Counted from the stretch's first letter, positions 35,898-48,919 are shown. The stretch is 64,000 nt of DNA from Neopestalotiopsis rosae (GCA_023078685.1 JALGAS010000012.1:992001-1056000); one strand, 5' to 3'. The notes: generated by a model not told the origin, from the letters alone. Numbers and translations are program-made.

Positions 35898-37600
35898 TCA
35901 ACCCAATAGCTCTTTCGACACTTCTGGAGTGTTGATATAGGCAATCCCTTCCTTTCTCCATGTGTCATCTTCTACCCAACTCTCAGTCGCATTCAGTACG
36001 ATATTCTTTGGAGCTCCGAGATCGTAGCTTGGCCAAGGCGGCAAAATATTGTCGTCACTTGCCGCAGCACCGTTTGGATCCAGATCGCTCACAAAATGCG
36101 CGTATGCCTGCCCGATCCCCTGAGCTAGCTGCAGATGACTATCATACTGGGGACTTGGTCCGAGCAGTCCGGAAATATTTTGGAAACTAAAGGCGACGTT
36201 CTGGAAATGCTTGACACCGTCCCATTCGGCTCCGTTCCAGATACGCTGATCGAATCGATAGCTGTATACGTCAACTCCAGCACTGGTGTACAACTCTGCC
36301 ATCTTCCGCCTCTGCGATACCATGACCAAATCGGATCCGATGGAGGCGGCCCTACGCCATTGCAAACCGCGTGCTTCATTTCTTGTGCAATTTGTGATGG
36401 CATACGGGACAGCATAGCATGGGTCATCCGGATATAGCTCGAATAGCCTTCGCACTGTTGGCGGCGTCAAGGAATAGGAGCGCCAGGTGAAAATGGAGTT
36501 GAATATATCCTGTTCCGTGTTTGGTGTTCCGGAGATGGCGAAGGACTCGTCTGTGTTGGCACCAGTGATGATAGGTACTGCATTGTAGCTACCATTCTCG
36601 ATGAGCTGGCTGGGATAGGCTGTCAGAAAGTCACCGTCCAAGAGAGGATTCCACACGACGGTAGGATGAGCAGCGAACAGTGTAGCTTGGTCGAGGGACC
36701 GCAAACATGCAAGCTGATCGGATACACCCCAGCAGCCAACAGCCCGGGTGAGGTTCTCAACGGCGGTGTTGTACCAGGAAAGCGTCTCGATTTGCGCACC
36801 CGTTGGGCCACCACTTTCCATGATGGCGCCCCGGAACAGCCCATCATCACGTCCGTCGTAGGCAAACATGTGATATGCAACACTCTGAGCGCCGGCGCTT
36901 TCGCCCCAGATGACGACCTCTTCTGGGTTTCCACCGAAACCAGCAATGTTCTCCTGGATCCAATGCAGAGCGAGTCGCTGATCCAAAAGACCGGCATTGC
37001 TCGAGCCCTCGGCAAGGATCTGAGCAGTCTGCAAGAAACCCCACATTCCTAAGCGGTAATTCATGCTGACACCAATAAAGGGCTGTCCAATATCTTGTCC
37101 AACCTTGACAATGCCAGATAGGTTATACTGTGGGTCGGCAGTGCTTCCAGCATACTATAATAATATGATCGTTAGCCGTGACAAGACCATGCCTAAAGCG
37201 GCGCATGGCAATGAATTGTGCAACTTACAAGTCCGCCTCCATAGATCCATACCAACACTGGTAGAGGTTGCGAAAAGTTTCCAGATGGCTTAATGATATT
37301 GATATTCAAGCAGTCCTCTGATATGTTGAAAGTGCTCCCATATTGCATGCAACTATAGCCATACTGCGTCGCGTCACCAATGCCATCAAAAGACGAGTTG
37401 ATGCTCTGTGGCCAGCGATACCGAAGGTCTCCTACGGGCGGCTGTGCGTAAGGGATGCCGAGAAAGACGTCTTGGTTCCATTGAGGCAAATGCAGGCCTT
37501 GGTATGTCCCATTGAGAGTCTGTGCTGTTGGTGCCTGGGCCAAGACGTAGGGCAGAGCGAGCAGCCCTGCCAAGCCCACTAGGATACCGCGCGATATCAT
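35898..37600 (-). CDS. Secreted type-B carboxylesterase/lipase
   Basis: A predicted 542-residue alpha/beta hydrolase of the carboxylesterase B (cholinesterase-like) family, which cleaves ester substrates outside the cell. Exons (minus) 37600-37229 and 37154-35898, GTAAGT...TAG. The signal peptide is MISRGILVGLAGLLALPYVLAQA. The oxyanion-hole region is VWIYGGGL; the nucleophile elbow is WGESAGAQS with Ser210; the acid is likely Glu in TGANTDESF and the base His in GVKHFQNV. Family landmarks EDCLNINI and NYRLGMWGF are present. Several N-glycosylation sequons occur. It neighbours a flavin oxidase on the same strand; no direct pathway link is evident. Confidence 0.9.
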
Positions 37601-37994
37601 TTTGACGTTTGGTGAGATATCGAAACAATCTTGGTATGAACAGACTACTGTCTCTATGGTGTCTTATAATAATCAAGGCCCGGCGAAAGGGCAAATTCCT
37701 TGTTAGTCTAGCATCTTCATGATTGGAGGAATAACATTGATTGACGCTCCTATAATCTGGAATATCTGGGATTTGGAGAAGGCCTAGCCAATTCGGTTCG
37801 AACAAAACTTGGGGTAATGAGAGGAGAAGGCATTGGAGATGGGCGGTCCTGCATTAGCGATATTGGAACGATTTAATTGATTTGTTTGGATCGGATGCCA
37901 CCGAGCGAGCAAGGGGTTGCAGGACCAATGACAGAGTGTGGGTGATTGGTCACATGGGTGGTACTGGATAATTATATTTGCGTGAGTAACTAAG
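37601..37994. other. Short intergenic region
   Basis: About 0.4 kb upstream of the carboxylesterase and downstream of the FAD oxidase, both on the minus strand. No gene seen. Confidence 0.5.
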
Positions 37995-39669
37995 CTAAAA
38001 CCTTCTCCGCCTGTTCTTTGCCTTTGATTGTTGTGTACCATCTAAAGTGGCCGGCCGGACACTTTGTGGATTGTGGAACACATCGTTCACATCCCAGTTT
38101 GACTTGATTTGCCCTAATCTCTCGAGATTCGGGCCCCAATACGACTCTTGAGCATTGGCCAACAATGGATCAACGTACCCTGGGTACGTTGTCAAAGTCT
38201 GACCCGCAGCACTCTGAATATTGTCAATGAGGCCATTCATAAAATCTTTAGTCGTCTGAGATAATGTCGGAATACCGATTCCGTATCCTTGACAGAACAT
38301 GATCTTGTCGCGATGCGAATAGGCTGTAGCATTCATAGGAATATCGTTGATGGCGCCCCCCGACACGTCAAAGATGAGGAACCAAAGAAGAGTACCGCGA
38401 TCCGTCTCGTCGAGATATGTCATCATGCTCTTGATCTCGTCCGTGGTGAGCAGCTCGTCTTGGCGAAACGCCAGACTTCTCGAAGTAAATGCGCTTTGAA
38501 CATCAGAGAGGTAGAGCGCTGCGTCCTCGGCTTGCTGCGCAACGGCTCCCAGCCAATCATCAAGCACGACCGACACCTTTCCTGCAGGTATCTTGTCAGG
38601 AATGCCTGTTGCGTCAAATTCTTCTTGTGTCCCATAGAATGTTGCCGTGATGACCAAGCCCAGCTCGTGCATTACGATCTCTGATCCGAACCTTCGATCG
38701 AGATTGGGATCTGAGATTAGAGTCTGCCACTGCTCAAAAATGTCGGCCATATCAGCATGCTTTGCAAATGTTGCTGTGAATGAATATTGAACGATACTAC
38801 CCGGCTCGGGATGTGTCTTGACAACAAACTCGGTGATAACTCCAAAGCCGGCCCCGGCACCTTTCAAGGCCTATAGAAGTCAGTCAATGTTGATCCAAGC
38901 TTTTGTGAGAATTGGGCACTTACGAAGAACATGTCAGGATTTTCAGTCTCATTCGCACGGATGATGGAGCCATCAGCTGTCACCACCTCGACCTCGAGGA
39001 CATGATCCAGACATGATCCCCACATACGCGATGATGGGCCAAGGCCACCCTGTGAGGATGCATCAGAACTTGACAACTATGATCAACTTGAAGTCTGCCA
39101 TGCTTACAATGGTAGCATGACCGCCAATACCAACACCGGGGCATGTTCCGTGTGCAATGGCTCGGTTGCCATTGTCATGTAACTCTTGTGTGACATCAGA
39201 AAGACGATGTCCTGCCCCAATTGTGGCCTGCCAGGTGTTTGTGTCCATTGAGAACTGGGTTAGTTTCTGAAGATCTAGTACCAGCTGACCATCAACTCCG
39301 CCAAGGCCTACGGATAGGTCAGAGATGTCACTTGAGAATCAAGAGGGGACCCACCAAAGTTTCTACAATCGTGTCAGCGATGAAAGTCAGTGATAAGAGA
39401 TCTCCTTGGAAGACTTACGCGTAGGAGTGGCCACCAGATTTGGCCTGTACCTTGATATTACTGGATACCGCGCACTTGATGAATGACGAGACATCGTCTG
39501 CAGACTCGGGTCTTGCAACGGCTATGGGGGAGACTGGCAAATCTAGATTGTAAGGCTTGACCCACAGAGTCTGGTACAAGATCGTGTCTGGATACGCGAT
39601 GCAGTCGCTTCGACCATTGCAAACAGCGTTGAGGCAATCTGCCAGTGGAGTACTCGAACCCTGCCCCAT
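37995..39669 (-). CDS. FAD-linked oxidase, berberine-bridge/glucooligosaccharide-oxidase family, bicovalent flavin
   Basis: Predicted 486 residues, five exons (minus): 39669-39419, 39362-39355 (only 8 nt), 39307-39108, 39049-38924, 38870-37995. The FAD-binding type-4 domain shows VQAKSGGHSYA with His81, the site of 8-alpha-histidyl-FAD, and HGTCPGVGIGGH with Cys142, the site of 6-S-cysteinyl-FAD; bicovalent attachment is therefore expected. The C-terminal BBE segment ends around VNDVFHNPQSVRP. Family members oxidise sugars, alcohols or alkaloid-like substrates with O2. No signal peptide is visible; the N-terminus MGQGSSTPL begins directly at the conserved domain and fits the N-myristoylation pattern MGxxxS. 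The micro-exon is required to restore SYANFGLGG. Substrate unknown. Confidence 0.88.
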
Positions 39670-42145
39670 GTTGTTATTCGAAAAGAGGATTATAAAACGA
39701 TATGGCTGCTCGAGTGTCGAAGGATGTATTATTGCTTAGGTAATAATCCACAACGCGTGTGTCGGTATGACCAAGGACAAATACGCCATGAGAAGCTCCA
39801 AACTTTGTAAAGGTCTGGGGTGAGGTGCAGACAGGCTCTGGGATTGATGTTGTCTTATATTTCCCTGTTTGTCTATGAATGTGGGTAAGGTGCTGTCAAG
39901 GAGATTTTACTGGCAGTTACTCAGACAGCAAACATGGACGAGGGGTGAATGGGCTGCTGGCAACCACGGGTAATTACATTGAGGGCAGGTAGAAGGTGTC
40001 TGCCAATGCCTGCTAGTGAAATTATCCACAGTCTACTTGTAAGGATAGTGCTTTCATTATGAATGACATGACTCTTGAGCTGATTGGACTGGACAACAGA
40101 GGCCTGCCAGTGATTGACATTCAATGTCGTGTTTGAAGGTGCTTTTCTTGCTCTATACCTGAGACCTGAACTTGAGAGATTAATACAGTAGCATACCTTG
40201 GACATATTATTCGCCACCACGATGAGCCACGCATGAAGCATCATGCGAAGTGGCATTTGATATAGCCAGTAGTTACGCAGGAGAGCCTTCAAGGCCCTTG
40301 ATCGTAACGGTTGCCAAGAAACATTGCATCTCATCAGTCGGGGTTGCGTAGCAATTTACAAACTACCTTGGCGTCTACCGCGATCGACTGAGGGACAAAA
40401 CTTGGAACGTTGAAGGCGAGAACACAATCAAGCTGTGCAACAGGGGAAGATGCTTGTCTGTCAGCGCTTCTCCTATCCACTAAGATGGGGGTATGGCCCT
40501 GCCTCTCAACGGCTCAGGGCTGAATGCGACGACGGTGGGGCTTGCTAGTCCAACGAAGGTTACGCCAAGGGCAATCCTAGCAGCCGTTGTTCTGGGGCAG
40601 GGCCATGCTACTGTGCCTAGAATCCAATTGCCTTTCGGGGGCAAAAGACATGGGATTTGACAGTATCATCGGTCGCTAATGCCAAAGAATGTATCATATT
40701 CGTTCTTTTCACAGATGACATGACATTGGATAAGACCAGTTTTTATCACAAGACAGTATGCTGTCCAAGACTACAAGGTAAGTGCGGTCGACTTTTGAGT
40801 TCTGGACCTCCACAAACAGAGTTTACGAAGGTATTCTGAGTGTCTACATCCAATAGTACTCGAGTGGGACGACGCCATTCGCCAAATTGATGTTCGACTG
40901 CAAGTCAGTGTTCTTTATAGAGGCGTTCTGATATTCTTAATTCATTGGCTCGACCATCACTTGGGAGACACAGGGCGGAGCGTTTCAAATAATCAGAACA
41001 CAGGAGGAGGGAGCGAGCGCATTGATCGCCCCCACGTTAGTGTGAGGATAAAAAGAAAGACTGCCCAACCTCGTGCATACACCGGCTAACTCCAATTCCA
41101 TCGACTATCAAATTATCCTCCAGTCAAAAAAATCTGCACAAATTATGCTCGATAAGATGGACCTTGAAGACACTAGTGGGTTCAAAGAACCAGCAACCTA
41201 CCTACCTATACAGTATATGGGGCTCTCTTACCCCATACTTCAAGCATGTCTTTATGCTTACCTGAGATCCAAACACTGAAAGCATTGACGGCCGGCTCCG
41301 TCATGTTGATAGCGGGGCCGACGATAAGCGGTAGTGACTTTCAGGTGGACGCGATTACGTACGGTGAAACAAAAGCTAACCGATTCCCATTTGCTTTTTG
41401 TTGGTCATAGACAGCTGCTCCCGAGAGTTGTAAGTGCGTTCAACAGTGCGTTATAATAAGAATGGAAATCAGAGACTTGTATTGACTCAAGGAAAACCAG
41501 GAAAACAATTGCTTGTCCAAGAATTCCAGCAAACCGGCCTCCGGTTTTCTCGGTTCCGTCTTGTGGAACAACAACACCAACGCGGGGCCGAGACGGCGCT
41601 TACCTCGAATTCGAAAATCTGGGGTCCGGGGAACGGGGCATATGGCGTAAACGATAGCCCCATGACCATGCAACCGGGCTAGTGCGCTGCGTAGCACGAC
41701 AACCAGGTACGCCTTATTTAACCTGTAGAAACCGAGGGAGAGTCGGTATGAAAAGGGAGGGACGGGACGGTGTCATCCTTTGATTTCTGGATTGCACCCT
41801 GCTATTTCTCCATTGTTTCCTGTCAAACATTCCTGCAAGAGCTCGGTGGATTGACTCTCACGTATCTACTGTCGCAGTTCTGGTGGACAGGATAACTGGG
41901 TCGGATATCTGTTTTGGGTCAAAGAGTTGACGTGTCTCGGACAACTTTTCCGCGAGCAATTGGCGGAGAACTCCATCAGGCCGCTCGACTATGATCAGGA
42001 AGTCTTGACAACCACCACCTCAGTCACATCCATCACACTATAACGACACCTTGGTTATTCCCGGCGTTTGGCGCACCCAACCAAGCTTCTATAACCCCGC
42101 AGTATCTCAGAGCTCTCTGCCCCCAAAGCCGAAGTAGATGCCACC
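39670..42145. other. Gene-poor divergent intergenic region
   Basis: 2.5 kb between the FAD oxidase (minus) and the ThDP enzyme (plus) starts. No supported gene. It contains an 11-bp inverted repeat, ATGGCCCTGCC at 40493-40503 and its complement at 40596-40606, and one CGG-N6-CCG site at 41289-41300 of the kind bound by Zn2Cys6 regulators (a single instance, possibly chance). Confidence 0.55.
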
Positions 42146-44488
42146 ATGATGCAGTCGCTCCTCCAAACGGCCGCCGCAACAACCCCACCTTGTAGCACCC
42201 CGCTTGCTCTACTCCGAGTTGCCGGCCCAGCTCTTGGAAGGCATGCACCAGCAACAAGATCAACTGCCGCTTCACTGTCTGCACGCAGCGGTTTCCTGCC
42301 AGGCAAATGTGCCTTGACGTCGGCTCGTTGTTATTCTGGTGGGAGGTACAAGGTTCGGCCAAGCCCAGCACAAGCTTTTCCAGCAAAGCTTTCCGAGACG
42401 TCAGCTTATCCTTCCCACTCCGGATCTCGCACCTCTGAACAGTACTTGCATAGCTGGCAACGTCCATTGTTTTCCGGCACCTCTCACCGGGCCCTAGATA
42501 TCTCGACTGTTCTTGCACCAACAGCGCTGAGGAAACGGAGCACAATCAGCCCCTCCTCGACCACTGCCAGTACACCACAGCTTCAACAACATCGCGTCTA
42601 TTCTACCAGTGAAGTTGCAAACATGTATACAGCTTCGTTTGCCTTTTTCGAGGCCATATGGGAAGCTGGCGTGACCCATTGCTTTGTGAATTTGGGCTCT
42701 GACCACCCAAGTATCATCGAAGCCATGGTCAAGGGCCAGCGCGAGAAGAAGGGCCAGTTCCCCAGAATCATCACGTGCCCCAACGAGGTATGTAGGATTT
42801 TCAATGTTTTCTATGGGGTTCGAGGCTAATCCGCTGTCCTTTAGATGGTTGCCATGTCCATGGCAGATGGTTACGCACGCCTCACTGGAAAGCCGCAGGT
42901 GGTCATTGTCCATGTTGACGTCGGCACCCAAGGTCTCGGCGCCGCCGTCCACAACGCAAGCACCGGGCGCGCTCCGGTGTTGGTCTTTGCTGGCCTCAGC
43001 CCCTTTACTCTTGAAGGAGAGATGCGCGGTTCCCGTACCGAGTATATCCATTGGATTCAGGATGTTCCCGATCAGAAGCAGATTATCAGCCAGTACTGTC
43101 GTTATTCGGCAGAGATCAAGACTGGCCGAAACATTAAGCAAATGGTCAACCGCGCTCTTCAGTTTGCGACCAGCGACCCCCAGGGTCCCGTGCACCTAGT
43201 TGGTGCCCGAGAAGTAATGGAGGAAGACATTGAGCCATATCATTTGGAACAGGATGTCTGGGACCGTGTTGAGCTTGGCGGACTGCCCAAAACTGCTGTT
43301 CGTCGCATTTCGGAGGCATTAGCCGGTGCTAAGAAGCCTCTGGTTATCACCGGCTTTGGTGGACGCAATCACAAAATCCCTGGCGCTTTGGTCGACCTAG
43401 CCAACTCCGTCAAAGGGCTGCGAGTCCTGGATACCGGTGGCAGTGATATGTGCTTCCCAGCATCTCACCCTGCCTGGTTGGGCCTTCGCTTTGGAATCGA
43501 CGCGGAGATAAAAGAGGCCGACGTGATACTCGTCGTGGATTGCGACGTTCCGTGGATTCCCACGCAGTGTAAGCCGGCGGATACGGCCAAGGTCTTCCAC
43601 ATTGACGTCGACCCACTGAAACAGATGATGCCCCTCCATTACATTCCAGCTCAGCATCGATACCGGGCCGACGTTTTGACATCTCTCGAGCAGATTACAG
43701 AGCACATCCAGACGGAGGTCGGTTGCAAGATCGATGGAGCTGCAGCCGAAAAGGCCTGGGAGGGTCTGGTAACCTCTCACAAGAAGCGTCTCGACGATAT
43801 TGCAGCCAAGGCTGCCCCTTCATCCGATGATACTTTCGGTACGGGATATCTGTGCCGTCAGCTGAAAGAGCAGTGTCCTGACGACACAATTTGGGCTATT
43901 GAAGCTGTCACCAATACAGCATTCGTGCACGATAATTTGCAACCGGAGCTTCCTGGATCATGGATCAACTGTGGCGGCGGCGGCCTGGGTTGGTCTGGCG
44001 GTGGTGCGCTTGGTATCAAGCTCGCGACGGACGCCGAGAATGGAGGACCTGGTAAGGGCAAGTTTGTTGTCCAAATTGTCGGCGATGGTACCTTCTTATT
44101 CAGTGTGCCCGGAAGTGTCTACTGGATTTCGAAGAGATACAACATTCCCGTCCTGACGATTGTCTTGAACAACAAAGGTGAGTCCAGTCGATCTGTTGGC
44201 GTAACACGTATAAACTAATATGGAACAGGATGGAATGCCCCACGAAAGTCTCTCCTTCTCGTGCACCCTGACGGCGCTGGTTCCAAGGCTACCAACGAAG
44301 AAATCAACATTTCCTTTGACCCTGTTCCTGACTACTCGGGCATTGCAAAGGCTGCTGCCGGAGGTGACCTATTCGCCGCCAAAGTTGACAAGGCTTCGGA
44401 GCTAGAAGGAGTCCTGAAAACAGCTATTGAAACCGTCCAAGGAGGACAAAGTGCTGTTCTGGATATCAAGGTCAACTTTGGCAGCTAA
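42146..44488 (+). CDS. Acetolactate-synthase-like thiamine diphosphate enzyme
   Basis: Predicted 744 residues, exons 42146-42787, 42845-44177, 44229-44488 (GTATGT...TAG; GTGAGT...CAG). It has the three-domain architecture of the acetolactate synthase/pyruvate decarboxylase superfamily. The N-terminal Pyr domain has the cofactor-activating Glu214 in ITCPNEMVAMSMADGYAR, and the C-terminal PP domain has the ThDP/Mg motif GDGTFLFS...NNKGWN. The first 150 residues are Ser/Thr/Arg-rich, low in acids, and end RVYSTSEVANMYTAS, suggesting a mitochondrial presequence. It differs from the biosynthetic Ilv2 catalytic subunit in the motifs I can recall, so amino-acid biosynthesis should not be assumed. 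Substrate (2-oxo acid or oxalyl-CoA-like) undetermined. Confidence 0.85.
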
Positions 44489-47463
44489 AGGCTTGAGCTG
44501 GACCTAGTTTTATGAATCAAGGAGGAGCGAGCTATGCATGTGTATGAAAGTTACATTGTCGGGTCTCTGTCGCCCTTTGATTCTGGTTGTTGAAGAGTTC
44601 AGAAGCTGCGATTCCATCCGTGTCCCATGAGTCAAAACTACAGACGAGAACGTATAGAATAAGACAACATGCAAAAGATTCTTCACTACTTTGAACTTTC
44701 CAAACAAACTGTGTCAATCATGGCGGAGGACTGGTGCAAGCCATACAAGACTCATTTCTATTCAATGCTACATGTACGAATTGCTTGTCCAAGTCTCGAC
44801 AACCCATGTCCAGCCCAGCCCTGACTCCCTGTCACTGAAAATAACGAGTCGCTCCGAGCTCACGTGCTAGACTACCGCCAATAAGTCCTACATATTTGGT
44901 ACTTGAGAATGTGACAGCCATCGCGTCCTTGTTGTCCCGATTGAGCTCCATCCGTGTCTACTGTCTCGAATTAGCAGCTCTCTTTGGATTGCAAATGGAG
45001 ATCTCTCCTGCACTAGGTAGACATACTTCCATCTGGGATATTCAGGCCCTTTGGAGACCTGGGCACTATCCCGCTGCCTGGAGATGGAGTCCCAATAAAT
45101 CCGAACACCAGAGGCAGCAGCGCTCAAAGATAGGTATCGATCGCACTCATTACAAACTATATTGGTCTTTGAGATCTGTGCAGTATAAGCTCTATGTAAT
45201 ACTGCTTTGCGAATCGATTATGTGTGGTTCATTTCTGGGGATGTCAGGTGGACTATGCGCCTGTGAGCTCCCTCGAGACCTCGAACGAAATACGGCCATT
45301 TCGTTCAGGCTTCTTTCTCCTCGCAATTGACATACCTATCACGGCAAGATTCGCTCTAGGCTGAGTGATCATGGTCCTGGCCCTGGGTACCAAGTCTGTA
45401 GGCATTGAGATGATGGAAGAGTATTGTAGCTATAATTACTCTTCTAGTTCTCCAGGGAAAGAGCAAATGTATCATGCGCAAGATGAGAGTTATGAACTCC
45501 AAGCCTGAGCTTGTTGATTCTGCTGGCCCCACAGATATAGTCACACTTTAGATGTGGCAAGACAGTCGGTAGTGGGCAAACCGTATAGCTCAGCAAATAT
45601 TGCATGAACCTGTGCTTGTAAAGTTCACGATAATGTGCATAAGTAGTAGTGAGATGCTGTGTCAGTCAATGCTGGCGATCCATCTTCCCAGTGCTGCGTT
45701 TGTGATATTGACATCCGCAATGACCAATACTTTTGGTATCCAATTGACGCGCCACTGCCATATATCATCTCGATAGCAACACAAAGCTTGCCCATTTGAT
45801 CAGATCTATGGCCATGTGTCGCCGCAGGAGAATTGGCTCATTTCAATGAAAGATATAACTTTTTCGGTGTCACCGCCAAACCTGTAGCAATGCCCTTGAT
45901 ACAGTGGACAAAGAACGCAAGGTCAAAGATGTCTGGAGCTATGGTTTATTCTACTAGTGTACGCCGAAGCAGGTACTCTTTGCCTCCCAGATCACACATC
46001 CCAGGACAATTTTTTAACTGACCTCGCCACCAGGGCGCGAAGCCACGAACAATATCGAAAGTAGAGTTGGAGGCCAATTTAATATAAATGAACTGGCTCT
46101 ATTGTGAGGAATGGGAATGTCAGCTCAAACCGCACTACTCCGCACTTGCTTTCGGTGTGTTACAAGCGGCGGTTACCGAAGCAAAGCGTAGCCATGGGAC
46201 TATCCTACACATCACAGGTCATGAGGACTTTTTGGAGACCCAACAGGCACAAGGTTTACGTACCTTGCAACCCTACAATAGGTGTCGAGAGACCCTACGA
46301 GCATAAGCGGCCTCCACCCATATGGGCTCGGCCCTTGGGATCTACAAAGACGCAGATCTTTGATTCTTGTGGCTTGTACCAGTCACCAGTCACTCACTCC
46401 GTAGATTAGGAGCAACATTCTGTAAGAAAACCAGTCCCGCGTGGTTATTAGAACATTTTATCTCCATGGAATCAATATCACATCACATGTGCCTTGCTGT
46501 GGTAGGAGAACTCTTTGCCGCGAACACCCTGCCAGTATGCGACATGATACCTATACGAAGACACGCCCTTGAGACCATGCGGCCTATTTGGGCGCTTGGA
46601 GGGAGGCCGGTAAAGTCTAGATTCTCAGCGGGGTAAAGCCAGGATAAAGAGAGTGCCCTTCTCCAAAGAACCACAACCGAGCCGTCGGTTCAACACCCTT
46701 TGATCCGTTTTCGATGTTCATTCCCTTCCCCCAAAGTTACTTTGTCATTGGTATCCCCAGCTCCAGTTCGTGGGAAGCGAATCAATCACACGGGCAAGAT
46801 TGTCGAACCATTGTCACATCTTGAGCGGGTCACCAAGCGGATACAGAATGCATGCGATCAGCTATTACCCCTCATGTGCGCTGCAGTTTAATCAGTGAAG
46901 AAGAACAAAACTAAACATACGACCCTCCAGAGTCCAGTGCCTCCAAAAGTGCCTTCCACTACTCTAGCCCACAGGAGTGGCCCCGCTGAACTGGGCCCGG
47001 CGGCGTCCCAATAAAGGGTTCATATCCTCACATTGCACAGCATCGTGTGCCCGTTTTGGTCGCATTGCAACAGTCGATTTTTTCTTCTTTTCTACTCGCC
47101 TTGTGATAGTGAATCGAACGACTTGCTCATGATATCTCCGAGAATTAGATCCCCTAAGGAACATGTGTTTCGCTGAGAAACGTCGAATCATCCTTGACCC
47201 AATCTCAGAGGCTCTGTGGCCACGATAATTCCAGATCTCAGTCGCGTTTTGGGACAACCGAGGTTCAGAGCTACCTAGATAGGGAACAACGCGGCGCGCG
47301 GACCCGACTATCCCTTACCAGAGACAAGCCGACTCTCCATCGAAAGATCTTCAATCTGGAGCCAACGATTTTCCATACTCTGTCCTTGACTTCTCTTGGT
47401 TGCTACCTTCGCCGGTAACAGGCGAAGGCAACGTGCCTTTTGGCTCGAGTTTGGGGAGTCAAC
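44489..47463. other. Gene-poor intergenic region
   Basis: About 3 kb between the ThDP enzyme stop and the cyclin start, same strand. The longest frame (144 codons, 44896-45330) starts with TTG and has no recognisable features. Nothing else supported. Confidence 0.55.
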
Positions 47464-48483
47464 ATGCCTGACCAGAATGCGCCCTCGAGTGCAGAAGATG
47501 CGACACCTACAACGCCTCCTCCAGCACCGATTCCTGCCGCCGACCCGAAGCTGATCGGCCAGGCCCGCACGCCGCCGCCGCTGCACCATGCCGGGCCTCT
47601 CCCATCATCGCAGGACCTCTTCAAGATCTCTCCGATAGCTGCATTGAGACTCCTTGCCTCCGGTACGGAGGCTCTCGTTCGAATGACGGGCGATATTCCG
47701 CCGACACCACCGCCATCGACACACACTGTCCCTCACATGCGAGGCTTTCAGCAAGAAAAGGCAGCCATTGCACGATCGCATTCGGAGAAGAGTCTCGCCA
47801 GACTACGCGAACAAGAGGAAGCAAAAGATAAGGCGGCCGCCGCGGAAGCAGCTGCTAGAGCTCAGCACTCTTCGTGCTATCAGCCGATCGATGGTGTTCA
47901 TCTGCGGCACACACCAACTCCTGCACCACCGCCAGGTTCTCCTGAGCCATATATTGTGATAGGGGAGAATTCGCAACCTCTCAATCTTCAACACAGCGCC
48001 ATTACTCGAAAATTCTACAGCAAAGCGCCCCCACCCATCAGTATTGAAGAATATCTCATGCGAATTCATCGTTGGTGCCCCATGAGCTCAGCCGTCTATT
48101 TAGCAACGTCCTTTTACCTGTTCCGGTTGGGCGTAGAAGAGAGGGCAATACCAGTCACGCGGAGGAATTGTCATAGACTGCTTCTCGCTGGGCTGCGGGT
48201 GGCAATGAAAGCCCTCGAGGATCTGAGTTACCCACATGCCAAATTTGCCAAAGTGGGCGGCGTGAGCGAGCTGGAACTGGCCAGGCTCGAGATCAGTTTT
48301 TGCTTCCTGGCAGGCTTTGAGCTGGTAGTTCGAGAGGAACAGCTTAAAACGCACTGGGAGTCGCTCAGAGATGGGTCAAGTCTGGGTAGATTTGGAGATG
48401 AGGGAAGCGCAAACGAAGTCAGCAGAGTACCTGTGCTTAGGTTGGCCCATAGGAGGAGGATGGACGCCGAGGTGAATGGCTGA
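47464..48483 (+). CDS. Pho80-like cyclin (CDK regulatory subunit)
   Basis: Single exon, 339 residues. The N-terminal half is Pro/Ala/Ser-rich and disordered, with a Glu/Lys/Ala helix around SLARLREQEEAKDKAAAAEA. The Pho80/Pcl-type cyclin box occupies the C-terminal half, with CPMSSAVYLATSFYLFRL, LPVT-like IPVTRRNCHRLLLAGLRVAMK and GGVSELELARLEISFCFL. Such cyclins pair with a Pho85-type kinase in phosphate, glycogen or polarity control; which one cannot be read from sequence. ATG 47464 is the first in-frame ATG; the open frame upstream begins only with TTG. Confidence 0.87.
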   Translation: MPDQNAPSSAEDATPTTPPPAPIPAADPKLIGQARTPPPLHHAGPLPSSQDLFKISPIAALRLLASGTEALVRMTGDIPPTPPPSTHTVPHMRGFQQEKAAIARSHSEKSLARLREQEEAKDKAAAAEAAARAQHSSCYQPIDGVHLRHTPTPAPPPGSPEPYIVIGENSQPLNLQHSAITRKFYSKAPPPISIEEYLMRIHRWCPMSSAVYLATSFYLFRLGVEERAIPVTRRNCHRLLLAGLRVAMKALEDLSYPHAKFAKVGGVSELELARLEISFCFLAGFELVVREEQLKTHWESLRDGSSLGRFGDEGSANEVSRVPVLRLAHRRRMDAEVNG

Positions 48484-48917
48484 AGAAGTCAGCTGGTACA
48501 CAATTTCACAACCAAAGGTTTACGCCGTGGCGTGATAGACTTCGTCCGAGGCGCGACTCGGACGAAATCTCGTCGAGAGATACGCGACGCGGTAGCACAG
48601 TCCCTGGGTCGCATCAGCCTTTACCTTGTTTGCTCAAGACTATGGCACAACCACAGGAAGTGTCAGCATTTTGGCTCCAATATCACGGGATCTATAGTGT
48701 CACTGAAGGATTAATGCTGCATGGAATAGGAAGTTTTCTATTGGGCCGCGGCTGGAGTATACATGAAGGAATATCGCCAAAGCTTACAAGCATGGATACG
48801 GGACGCACTGGGACGCATTCGAAGAACAACTGAATGCATAATTTATATACAAACAATGCTGTGTCAACATTTCATCAGTCTATTGCGCATTGTTGCTTGT
48901 ACCCGTGATTAGGAGGG

Positions 48918-48919
<2 letters not shown>

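Noticed and set aside
40493..40606. 11-bp inverted repeat as possible terminal repeats of a small transposon
   Set aside because: Only 92 bases between arms, no target-site duplication and no transposase; may be chance.
41289..41300. CGG-N6-CCG site as a Zn2Cys6 regulator site for the ThDP gene
   Set aside because: A single instance about 850 bases from the start codon, expected by chance about once per 4 kb.
44896..45330. 144-codon frame downstream of the ThDP enzyme
   Set aside because: Starts with TTG, has no family features and mixed composition; treated as chance.
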